Of a stretch of 56,229 nucleotides of DNA, positions 9,601-19,342 are shown piece after piece. Made by a program: the position numbers and the translations under genes. Where the stretch lies: positions 1 to 56,229 of the forward strand of contig QPMI01000330.1 of assembly GCA_004431415.1 (NCBI GenBank), written 5' to 3'. Source of the stretch: Cyanophora paradoxa. Taxonomy: Eukaryota > Glaucocystophyceae > Cyanophorales > Cyanophoraceae. How positions within the stretch are numbered: position 1 is the first letter of the stretch; the number at the start of each line of letters is the position of its first letter. Below the pieces are notes generated by a model. The model worked only from the letters and a program-made list of their open reading frames with translations. It was not told the DNA's origin and did not search any database.

Positions 9601-12600
9601 CGGGAGAAGTGCGCGAGGGCGGAGAAGGAGCGCGACGCCGCCGCTGCGGAGGCGCGCGAGGCCAACGCCGCCCGCGACGCCTTCGCCGTGCAGCTCTCCG
9701 TGCGGCCGAGCCCGCCCGCCCGCCGCCGCTCTCGGGTGGAGCGGGGGCGGCGGCTGAGGGGGCGGGCGCGTGCGGCAGGCGACGGAGCAGCGGGTGCGGG
9801 CGCTGGAGGCGGAGAACGCGGAGCTGCGGCAGCAGCTGGAGCAGGCGCTGCTGCGGGCGGCGCAGCTCGAGGGCGTCATGGCCGAGCTGCGCCCACTGCA
9901 GCTCGCCCTCGAGGAGCGCGACGAGGAGCTCCGCGCCCTCCGCTCCCGCCTCTCCGACGCCGACCTCCTCGCCGAGCTCCAGGCCCGCCCCCGCCCCCGC
10001 CCCCCTGCCGGCCCCCCCTGCTCGAGGCGAGGCGGGGCGGGGGCGCAGAAAGCGCTGGCGGCGGAGCGGGAGGTCGTGGAGGAGCTGCAGCGCGAGCTCG
10101 CCGCGGCGCGCGCCGCCCTCGCCGCCGTCCCCGGCGACTCCGTCAGCGGCGCCGAGGCGGAGGCCCTCCAGCGGTACTCCCCTCCCGCGTCTGCCCCCCG
10201 CGTGCGGCGGGCCTGAGGGGGCGGCAGGCGGCTGCAGGAGCTGGAGGGCGAGGTGGGGCGCCTGCGGCCCGAGGCGGAGGGCCTGCGGGCGGAGGTGGAG
10301 GCGCTGCGGGGGGAGGCGGAGCGCGGGGCCGAGGCGGCGCGGGCGCTGGCGGAGGCGCTGGCGGAGGTGGAGAAGCTGCGCCTCGCGCTGGCGCTGGCGC
10401 TGCAGAAGAGCGCGGAGATGGAGGGGACGATCGACGAGGCCCGCGACGCCGTCGAGGCCAAGCGGCGCGCCGAGGAGGAGGCGCGCCGCCTCTCCGAGCA
10501 GGCGGCCGCGCTCAACGCGGAGCTCGCCGCCGCCCTGGCCCGCGCCGCCGCGCTGCGGGCCCTCGCCGAGCGCGAGGCGCCGGTGCCGCGCTCCCTCTTC
10601 CACCAGCTCGCCGACCAGCACCTCAAGAAGAGCGGGGTGACCCTCTCCAAGAAGGCCGTCCTCAAGCTCATCGCGCAGACGTACGTCGACAAGATGAAGG
10701 CGGACGCGGTGGACGACCGGTGCGGCGGGGCGCGGGCGGGGTTCGACGCGGTGCTGGAGCGCTGAGGTGGCTGGGGCGGGCGGGGGCGCAGGGAGGTGCA
10801 CCGGCGGCAGGACCTGCACGAGTTCGTGATGGACGCCTTCCTCTTCCGCTACGGCGTCAAGGAGAAGGCCGAGGAGAAGCTCGTCCGCCCCCGCCCGCCC
10901 CGCGGCCCTTCCCGTCCGCCCGCTGAAGATGCGGCGGCCGGCGCAGGCGGAGCTGCTGTGCGCGGCGCGGGAGTACGCGGCCGAGTGCCCGCGCATCCGC
11001 GCCTTCGCCTCCTTCCTCGGCCTCACCGACACCAAGGCCCGCCCCGCCCCGCCCCTCCCCGCCCCGCCCCCGCCCCCTCGCGCGCCCGTCCGAGCCGGGG
11101 CGGCCGCAGCGCTCGCCGGACGCGCTGGACGCGTACCTCCTCGCCGTCGGCTGTCTGCAGGCTCGCTCGCCCCTTCGCGCGCCCTCTGCGCTCTCCTGCC
11201 CTCTGAGAGGGGCGGGGCGGGGGCGCTGCAGGGCCTGATCGGGGGCGGGGCGCCGCTCTTCTCGGAGGGGAACTGGGAGGCGGGGGACGCCAACGGCGCC
11301 GTCCTCGTCCCCGCCCAGGCGCGCCGGCCCGCCCCGGGCCCCGCCCCAGGCGCCCCCGCTGAGAGCGCCTCGGGCAGATGGCGGTGGAGGGCCTGCCGGG
11401 GGCCCTCTTCCCCGGGATGGTCCCCGAGCACCGCGCCGAGCTCGCCGCCCGCATCCGCGACGCAGCGGCGCGCCCCGCCGCCGCCTCCTTTCGGGGCGCC
11501 CCTCTGAACTGCGGGGCAGGTGGAGTCGGGGAAGGCGCCGAAGAAGCGGACGACCGTCGACCTCGACGAGCTCCTCGAGATCGCCCTCCAGGCGCGCGCG
11601 GCCCCGCCCGCCCCCCGCCCCCTCCTTTCGACCCGTCTCGCAGGCGTGGCAGCTGGAGAGCGGGCGGGCGCAGGCGCGCCTCTACGCCCTCTTCACGAGC
11701 GCCGACCGCTCCCAGCGGGGCGTGATCACCCTCCAGGAGGCCCGCCCCGCCCGGCGCCCCGCCCCCAACCCCCGGCGCGAGGGGCCGGGGCTGAGGGGGC
11801 GGGGGCGCAGTTCGCGGGGGTCGTGAAGGCGGCGAACGGCGAGCTCTCCGACGGGGCGGTCCGCGCCGGCCCCGCCCCCCGCCCCCGCCGGGGGTGCAGC
11901 GTGCCCACGGGCGGGGGCGGGGGCGCGCAGGTCTCGTACATGTTCCGCGAGGCCCTGCTGCACCCGACCTGCACCCGCACCCGCGCCGAGCTCGTGCGCC
12001 CCGTGCCCCGCTCCCCTTCCCTCCACCCCATCTGGCTTGACGGCGGGCGGGGCGGGCGGGGCCTCGGGCAGGGCGTGACGGCGGACGCGTTCGCGTACGT
12101 GCTGGGGCGGCACCGCGCGCTCGCCGCCGGGGAGAAGCCGGCCCCGCCCGAGACCGTCGCCGCCTTCGTGCGCCCCCGCCCACGCCCCGCCCCCGCCCCC
12201 GCCGCGCCTCCTCCGAGGCGGCGCGCGTCAGACGGAGGCGAACTGGGCGCTGCTGGAGCGCTTCTACGGGGCGCAGCGGGGGGCGCTCTGGGAGCAGCTG
12301 CAGGCCGTCGTCGCCGCCGTCGCCCGCCTCGCCGACTCCCCGGCCGACGGCTCCGAGGCCGTCCGCCGCCTGCTGCGCCGCGTCGACGCGCTGCCCGACA
12401 CGCTCGCCGGGCGGCGCGGGACCTTCGAGGCGGCCGCCGAGGCCCACCGCCAGCTCCTCGCCGACCTCAACGCCTGCCTCTTCCGCCTCCTCGCCGCCGG
12501 CGGCCCCGCCCCGCCCCTCGAGCGCGGCGCCGCCGGCGGCCTGGGGCCCCTCGCGCCGCCCACCGCCGCCCTCGAGTCCTTCGTCCCCGCGGAGGCTCGG

Positions 12601-12951
12601 CCGCCGACCCCCCGCCCCTCGCCTCGCCCTACATCTCCGTCGGCTCCGCCTCCCGCGGTCTCTCCCCGACGCAGAGCGCGGCGGGGCGCCCAGCCCGCCC
12701 CCTCCATCCCCTCCCTCGTCGTCCCCACGGGCTCGGGTCCCGCCGGCCCCGGCAGCGCCCGCGCCCCCTCCTCCCGGGGCCTCGAGGGCGCGGCGCCCCT
12801 CAGCGCCCGCCGCCAGAGCCTCGCCCCCGCCAGCGGCCCCCTCCCCTCCAGCTCCGGCCGTCGCCCGAGCCTCTCGGGCCCCCCCACGCCGGCCGGGGCC
12901 CCCCCCGCACTGAACTCGGCGCGCCGCCCCAGCCTGGGAGGGACCGGCTGA
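6650..12951 (+). CDS. Giant coiled-coil protein with EF-hand-like C-terminal region
   Basis: I do not recognise a named family. The start (ATG 6650) opens a Ser/Thr/Pro-rich head of about 125 residues. From about 7110 to 10600 the exons encode heptad-rich coiled coil dominated by Glu, Ala, Arg and Leu, for example VEGQLQGYANSLNAILRQ at about 7150. A folded C-terminal part follows: SLFHQLADQHLKKSGVTLSK (10594-10650), LHEFVMDAFLFRYGVKEKAE (10813-10872), AAREYAAECPRIRAFASFLG (10968-11025), then a helix pair with an EF-hand-like segment (RLYALFTSADRSQRGVITLQ, about 11680-11740) and GVTADAFAYVLGRHRALAAG (12073-12130). A Ser/Pro-rich tail ends in RRPSLGGTG. Many introns share a self-complementary design (see findings). 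Coiled coil plus EF-hand-like layout suggests a cytoskeletal, perhaps basal-body or axonemal, role; this is inference. Confidence 0.7.
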
Positions 12952-13070
12952 CCCCACTCACCTCCTCATATCTCTGTACCCTCCTCCTTTGTTTTCTGCT
13001 GAACATATGCATCGATCGATACCGGCATCGGGGTGCGTGCCGGGGCCGGCGGGTCGGAGGGGCGGGGGTG

Positions 13071-15174
13071 CTACTCGGGTGCGGGCGGGGCGCCGGAGTG
13101 GGAGGAGGCCCCCGGCGTCGGGGTCGGGGTCGGGGCCGGTGTGGTGCCGGCGCCCGAGGGGGCCGGGGAGGGGGCCGGCGTGGCGGGGGCCCCCTGCGAG
13201 GGAGTCGGCGTGGAGGCGGTGGCGGAGGGGGCGCGCCCGTGCAGCCGGTTCAGCGCCGCCTCCGCGCTCCAGTCGACCCAGTACCTGCCCCCTCCCAGCT
13301 CGCCCCGAGGAGCGCGCAGCGGGGCGGGGCGGGGCGGGGCGGGGCGGGGGGGGACCGGTGGCCGAGGCGGGCCTCGCGCGTCGTGTACTCCTCGACGACG
13401 TCCTGGTAGGCCCGCGAGGCGGCGTAGGCGGCCACGGGGGCCGTCAGCGGGGCCAGCATCTCCTGGGGCACCCAGGGGACGCTGTCCCGCGTCACGGGGT
13501 CCACCACGAGGCCCGCCGCCACCGCGTACGAGACCGCCGCCAGGCCCCGCTCCGCAACGTCCCCGCTGCCCCCGCCCCGCCCTCAGCGGGGTCGGGCGGG
13601 GCGGGAGGGCGGGGTTCAGGGGCGGACGCGAGGTCCTTGGTGAGGGTGAGGAAGAAGCCCTGGTAGTCGGGGTTCAGGAAGAAGGAGCCCGTCGAGTGCC
13701 ACATCAGCTGCACCCCGGCCCCCCAGCCCCGTCAGCACCCATACCCCGTGCACTCGTAGCCCTGGGTTGCTTTGCTTAGACGCCGGCGCTGCATCGGTGC
13801 CCTATCCATGGATCTTGAAGCTTCGAGGGCGCGCGGCTGGCGCTCCGAGCGGCGCGCACGACTCCCCCCCCCCCCCCCCCCCCCTATCCCCCTCTCCTCC
13901 GGGGGGAGGAGCGCAAGGCGCGCACCGCGTTGTGGTAGTGCTCGGGCACGTTGAGGAGGGCGTCCCGCTGCGGGGCACGGGGGGCCGACTTCGGGGTACG
14001 CGGAACGCGAGGGGGTACGGGGGACGCACGCCGTGCTCGGCGGCGACCTCGCCGAGGAGGCGGCAGAACTCCTTCACGACGCCCAGCCCGGGGTGCTTCT
14101 GCCCTGCCCCCGCCCCGCCTCAGGGGTGCGGAGGGCGGCGAGCGGGGGGTGCGGGGCGGGCCTGGGAGGCGGGGTTTCTGCTCGCAGAACTGCGCGCGCG
14201 GGTTCTGCAGGCAGAGCCACTCGATCGCCGTCACCTGCCGCCCCGCCCAACTCGCGCGCGGCGAGAGCGAGAGCCCACGGCCGCGCCGGCGGCACAAAGT
14301 TCCGGGCACCTTGATCGGGGTCGGCAGCGTCTCCATGACGACGTGCGCGACCTGCTTCTGCCGCGCGTCCTCGTGCGGCCCTGCCCCGCCCCCTCCCGGT
14401 GGGCGCCTGCCGGCTCCCCGGGGCGGAGCCGGCCGGGCGCGGTCGCACCCTGGCCGTCCTGGTTGTATGCCTTGAAGTCCGGCAGGCTGCAGATCACTGT
14501 GCATCCGCGCCGCCGCCGGCTCGTCAGCTGCTGGAGCGGGGCGAGACGCCGGGCGGCGGGGCGAGGCGCACTCCGCCTCGCGATGAGGTCGATGAGGACG
14601 TTCTCCTCCTTCGCCTCCTTGTCGTAGACCTGCGCGGCGCTCGGCACGGAAAAGACTCTTCCGCCGCGGCGCGGCCCGCGCCTTCAGTCTATGTACGAAG
14701 AAATCGCTGTCGTCTACGGCGCAGGAGAGGTCGTGGAATCCCATCTTGTGCAGTTTCTCGATAATCCCGTATTTCTGCTCGCAGAGGCGTGATTATTGGT
14801 CCTCGCACGAGCTTCCGCGGGGGGGGACCTTCAGGTACTGAATGGCGTCTGCGGGCGTGTACTGCGGAGCACGTCAGAGCCGCGACGGCGCCGGCCGGCT
14901 CGCCCAGCAGACCGTGTCGAGGAATTTGTGGGTGACGGAGCCGCCCCGCTCGCCGTTCGCGCTCGTCAGCCCGAAATCAGAGAGCAGGTCCGCGGCTGCG
15001 CTGCCTAAGCAAGGTGCTCGAGCGGCTGGGCCAAGCAAGCCTACCGTCCTCGTCGTCGAATGAGATAAGCGGCTTCGGGTCGTCGTGGTGGAACATCTCC
15101 TGCAGATACCGCAACTTCTTGCGGAACACGCCGCTGTCATCATCCTTGCCCTGAGCCTGCGCGCTTTGCGCCAT
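13071..15174 (-). CDS. Conserved-looking protein of unidentified family
   Basis: I cannot name this family. The start (ATG 15172-15174) gives MAQSAQAQGKDDDSG followed by KKLRYLQEMFHHDD. Joining exons yields segments that look well folded rather than random GC-rich translation: DLLSDFGLTSANGERGGSV (about 14940-14995), YTPADAIQYLKKYGIIEKL (about 14748-14864), VYDKEAKEENVLIDLIA (about 14585-14635), VICSLPDFKAYNQDG (about 14455-14500), VTAIEWLCLQNPRAQFCE (about 14180-14235), NVPEHYHNAVRAL (about 13920-13960) and MWHSTGSFFLNPDYQGFFLT (about 13643-13705). The last exon encodes a Pro/Thr/Ala low-complexity tail ending at the TAG at 13071-13073. There is no signal peptide or membrane span. One intron has a 21-base homopolymer (13864-13884). 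It converges with the giant coiled-coil gene. Confidence 0.68.
13864..13884. repeat. 21-nt C/G homopolymer in an intron
   Basis: Twenty-one C on the plus strand are poly-G in the sense strand of the unidentified gene. The run lies between the NVPEHYHNAVRAL exon and the MWHSTGSFF exon. Confidence 0.9.
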
Positions 15175-15506
15175 CGGCCGTCTTAACGGCGGTCCCCACG
15201 CCGCCCGGCGCCGCTGGACGCGGTTCTCGGGAACCTTAGCTAACTCCCCTGCGTCCTCTGGCCCCGAGCGGCGATGCGGGCGTGCGCTTCGCTGACCGGA
15301 AGCCAAACCTCAGACCGGGCGCAGCGGTCCGGTGCAGCCGAACTCTTCGTATGGACCGCGGCCCGCGGGCGATGGGCGATCGATTCGACAAGCCGCCAGC
15401 CGTCAAGCCCGCTGCCCGACGTGTGCCCGTAGGCCTGGGGGTACAGTCTGTTTTCGAAAGCGTTCGCAGCTGCATCCCCCGCATAAGAGAGCACAGTGCG
15501 GCGGCC

Positions 15507-16446
15507 ATGGCGAAGTCGCCGACCGAGATTATGAAGCTGCTGGTGCGCTCTTTACACCGCAGCCGGGCGCGCTTGCGTGTATCCATGCTCCTGCAGCTCA
15601 CTGCTGTACGCGCAGGCGGAGTACTTCTACGACGACGACTTCGCGCAGACGTTCGAGGTGCGCGTTGCGCCGTGTCGCTAGTTCATTGTTGGACGCCGCC
15701 ACTCCGCATACATCTTAGCTATGGCAGTAGAAGCCTCTTGAGGAGCGTGCGAATTCAACACCGCTCGTTTGGGCCGCGCATTTGCTGGCCAGGCGCTGAG
15801 TCCGCCGCTAACCATCGTTTGTCGCCGAGCCTAGAGAAGAGGACCTCCGGCATAAAGCATGCCGCGGCTGCTGACCGCTTGCCCCGGCCCTTCGACGACG
15901 CAGAACTTCGCAAAGGAGCATTGTCACATCTTCACAGGTCCGCATCGGACAGAAGAGACCGATTGCGTCCTCTGAGGTCCCGCTCGGCAGACGACGAGGA
16001 GAATAAGCTGGAGTACACCGATGTGTACAAGGTGCGCGCCTCGCTGTCGCCCACCTCTCCTCCGCGTCAACCCGACTCGGGGGGCCGGGAGCAGAAGTTC
16101 TGCGCTCTCTTCGAGAAGAAGTTGATGCAGTTCTGCGAGAGCCAGGGCATGTCTTCGGAAGAGTTCTACCGACTCTGCAATGAGGTGCGCCGCCGTGTGT
16201 GTGGGGTGTGTTTGGATGGCCTCGCTTCTTTTCCTTTCCTTCTCTCGTCCTCTGGAGAACCGTGATGCTAGCCGATCGGGGCAGGTCCAAAAGAACAAAG
16301 AGGGAACTGACGCGGCGGAATTCGCGTACACAATCCTCCGAATCCTCCTCGCCTCGTTTGAGTTCGAGGGTTTCATAACCCTGATGAGGGAGGCGAGGGA
16401 TATGGGCCCGAGCCTGCGGAGCGCTAAGGATAGCGAGGGCTTGTGA
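15507..16446 (+). CDS. BART-domain protein (ARL2BP/CFAP36-like)
   Basis: The spliced product is a compact BART domain, the fold that binds ARL2/ARL3 GTPases and is found in ARL2BP and in CFAP36 of cilia. In order: MAKSPTEIMKLL (15507-15542), AEYFYDDDFAQTFE (about 15617-15658), NFAKEHCHIFT (about 15904-15937), DEENKLEYTDVYK (about 15992-16030), KFCALFEKKLMQFCESQGMS (about 16096-16155) and SEEFYRLCNE ending 16182. The last exon opens VQKNKEGTDAAEFA, carries the closing helices ILRILLASFEFEGFITLMR, and stops at TGA 16444-16446. All introns are GT-AG with clean phases. The LEYT...FEKKL pattern is diagnostic for BART. A second, different last exon lies just downstream (16527-16731). Only about 250 bp of 5' flank separates it from the divergent neighbour. 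Family assignment is firm; ARL2BP versus CFAP36 is not. Confidence 0.85.
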
Positions 16447-16526
16447 CGGGCCCTAGGATGGTGCGACGGGCTCCTGGGCTCGCCCGCGCGCGAGGGCCAC
16501 GCCATCTGACCTCTCCGCGCGCGCAG

Positions 16527-16731
16527 GTCAGCTCCAAGAAGGTGGACGACGACGGCTGGTGGGGCCCCGCCCCGCCTTGCAGCGCTCCCTGCACGCCGCG
16601 CCTGCTCACCGGCGCGCGTCTCCTCCACCCTCGCCAGGTCCGAAAGCATGCTGCAGGTGCTCCTGGCGACCTCCGACTTCGACGTCTTCCTCGCCCTCAT
16701 GCGCGAGACCCGCGACGGCGCCACCCGATGA
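16527..16731 (+). other. Alternative last exon pair of the BART gene
   Basis: Downstream of the first stop lies a second acceptor (CTGACCTCTCCGCGCGCGCAG spans 16506-16526) opening in the same phase as the exon at about 16288. It encodes VSSKKVDDDGW, then a GT-AG intron (donor in GGCTG/GTGGGG near 16557) leads in frame to SESMLQVLLATSDFDVFLAL, MRETRDGATR and a TGA at 16729-16731. The encoded helices parallel ILRILLASFEFEGFITLMREARD of the first version. Because the first version ends in a stop, the second can only be used by skipping it. This is therefore a candidate mutually exclusive terminal exon rather than an extra domain. No transcript data are available here. Confidence 0.6.
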
Positions 16732-16971
16732 TCCACCCCTCCCCCCCGGGCCCTACCCCGAGCCCGCGCCTCTTCTCCCCTCTCCGCCAGCTTCGCCCCG
16801 TGCCCCGTCCTCTTTCGCGGCCCTTCTTCCACTCAAGGCGCCTCCCCCAGCCCTCTGGAGCTCCCCGATGCCACCCCTCGCCCCCCCTGCCCTCCCCGCC
16901 CCTCATCCGCAGGGATGAATGTGTTCCCTCTCTAAGCCTGAGCCAGAGTTATTTACCTAAGCCTCTCTGAG

Positions 16972-19255
16972 CTAGAGGAGCGGGGCGTTGCCGAGGAGCT
17001 GCTGGAGAGCCCCCACGAGGATCGCCTTCTCGCCCTCCACGACCACCCCCGCCATCCGCCCCCGCACGCCGGCCTCGGGGCCCTCGCCCGGGGCCCCCTC
17101 CAGCGTGTACTGCTTCAGGCGCGCTGCCAGCCCGCCCGCCCGCGTCGGGCCGCGGCAGGGCGCCGGGGGCCGGCGCGGACCGGCGAGGACGATGGAGAGG
17201 GCCTGCCGCACGCGCGCCTCGCTCGCGGCGTCCAGCGCGCCGCCCTGCGCCGGCCTGAGGCCTAGGCCGGCGCAGGGCGGGATGGGCTGCCGGGCACCTT
17301 GAGGCGCTTCTCGAGGGCGGCGACGGCGTCGGCGGACTGGGCGGTCGCGAGCGCTGCGAAGCGGGCGAGGTTCGCCGGCAGGGGCCCCGCCCGCAGCTCG
17401 AACAGGCCCGTCAGCTGCCGCGCATCGAACTCTGAGCGGCCGCCGGGCCCCGCGGCGCAAGAGGGAGCGCGCGCCTGCTTGGCGTCCGCGTCGCGCAGGC
17501 ACGCCTTCGCCGCCTTGAGCTTGGCGTCGCGGAGCGGGTCCGCCTGCGCCCCAGCGCGCCGCGTCGTGCGCATTCCCTCGAAGAAGAAGCTGTACCCCCG
17601 GAACGGGGGGAGAGGGCGCACGGCGCGGATGCCGAGCTTAACCTCCACCAAGTCGTGCGAGTTCCCCTCGATCGCGAAGCCGCACTCTGCGCGCCCGTCC
17701 CCGTGAGGCGTGCCACGGTGCGGGAGCCGGGGCCGGCCGGCCCGGCCGCACCGACGAGAAGGTGGGCGTTCGGGTGGGCCCCGTAGAAAGCCATCGCCTG
17801 CGGGGCGCGGCGGGGCGCTCAGAGGTCTGGGCGGGCGCCGGGCCGACCGGGCGGCCGCTCGCCTGCTGCGCCGGCGTGAGGTCCCTCGCCGCGCGGACGA
17901 CCAGGTCGCCCGAGCCTTCCTGCGCGCCCGCCCGCCGCCGCCTCAGCCGCGCCGTGAAGCCGAAGAGCGGGGGCGGGGGGCAGCTGCGGGCGGGCCTCGA
18001 ATCCCCAGGAGACGTTGGGGCCGGGGGCCCGCGCCTCGTGGTTCAGCAGGTCGCCCCCGGGCACCATCACCTGCGCGGAGGTTCGAGGCGGGGCCGGGGG
18101 CGCGCGCCAAATCATCATCACCCACCATTTCGGGGAGGCCCGACCTGCCGCGGCGGCCGCGTGCGTGAGGGCGCGCGCGAGGCGCGAGCGCCTGCCGGGA
18201 GCGCTACCGCGACTCCCGCCCGAAGCAGCGGGACGAAACGGCGTTCAGGGCCCACGCGAGCCGCGCCGGCGTGAACCAGTCCCTCGGGAACGGCCCCGCT
18301 CCCTTGCGCAGCGCCTGCGGCGCCCGGCGGCCACCGTCAGCTGCGGGCCGATCCGCTGGGGCGCTGGCGGGCGGCGCGGGCGCCTGCGATATGTGCTTGT
18401 GCAGCGTCCCGTACAACGCCTTTGCGTCTTGAGCTCGCTGGAGTGCACGGGAGCCCTGCAGCGCTAGCGCCTCAGCAGGGGCGAGCTTCGAGAGTTGGCA
18501 GGGAACGGGCCGGAGGCGCACCCGCAGCATCTCCAGCTCCGCGTCGCTCCAGTGGCACGGAAAATCGTCGAACGCGTCGTACGGGATGCCGCTGCGGACG
18601 CAAGCCGGCGCCGTGAGTGCTCGAGGGGGCACAGGGCCGCGCGCGGCGCACACGAGGTAGGGCCCCCAGAGGGTGGCGGCATAGGAGCCGGCGCTCTCGG
18701 CGCGCAGGCGGTGGAGTAGTATGAAGAGCGCCGTGCTGACGTGCTCGACAAAGTGGTCATAGGGTAGCTCCTCGAAGAGGCCCTGAAGCGAGAGAGACTC
18801 GATGAACGCCCACAGCTCCCGGTCCGCACTCACTTTTTCCATGTCGATCAGGTACGCTTCCGGTACCCGCGCCTGCCCGCGCGTCCGATCACGATCAGCG
18901 GAGCTGGACGAGTAGACCGGGGCGCGCGCGTCGGTTTTACACGTACCACTTCAGCGCCGCGCTTGAGCACTCGCCGAGGCTTCATTCCTCGCAGGCCTTC
19001 GAACTCCGCGAGCTCGATTTCCCACCGCCGCGCGGCGCTGAGCTCCCGGAGCAGATGCAGCGCAGCTTGCTGCGGGTCCAGCGCGGTCGGAGCGGCAGAG
19101 GCGGCGACCTCGAACCGAGGTCTGGGGCGCTGACTGGAGCGCTCGCCGTGGGGGATCAGCGGCCGCAGGCCGTGGCGGCTGAGATCCGGTGCTTGCCGAG
19201 CGCCGAGGAATGCGCCCGGTCGGACCGGCGATCCGGGGCAGCAGAAAGCTTGCAT
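16972..19255 (-). CDS. SET-domain lysine/histidine methyltransferase (Rubisco LSMT/SETD3 type)
   Basis: This is a class VII SET protein, a SAM-dependent methyltransferase with a split SET domain and a C-terminal substrate-binding domain. Reading from the start at 19255: an N-terminal extension, IELAEFEGLRGMKPRRVLKR (about 18958-19017) and GAEVV; an intron GTACGTG...GGGCAG; then ARVPEAYLIDMEKV (about 18830-18870); the insert region with LPYDHFVEHVSTALFILLHR (about 18710-18770) and GIPYDAFDDFPCHW (about 18550-18595); the conserved DLLNHEA (about 18030-18050) with NVSW; AFYGAHPNAHLLV (about 17755-17795); and Rubis-subs-binding-like helices (SADAVAALEKRLK, about 17300-17340). The stop is TAG at 16972-16974. 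The N-terminal extension MQAFCCPGSPVRPGAFLGAR could be an organelle presequence, but this is weak. Substrate (Rubisco, actin or other) cannot be told from sequence. It is divergent from the DnaJ gene with 87 bp between starts. Confidence 0.82.
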
Positions 19256-19342
19256 CCCTCACGATCCAACCCTCGCCGTGGCCTCACGATCCTCACAAAA
19301 GCCACCGATCTCCGAGCTCGAGCTGTGTACCCCTAGCAGGCG

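Noticed and set aside
8449..10692. Long minus-strand open frame opposite the giant coiled-coil gene.
   Set aside because: Its Ser/Arg/Ala composition is the complement of the Glu/Ala/Leu coiled-coil codons on the plus strand, and it has no motif of its own.
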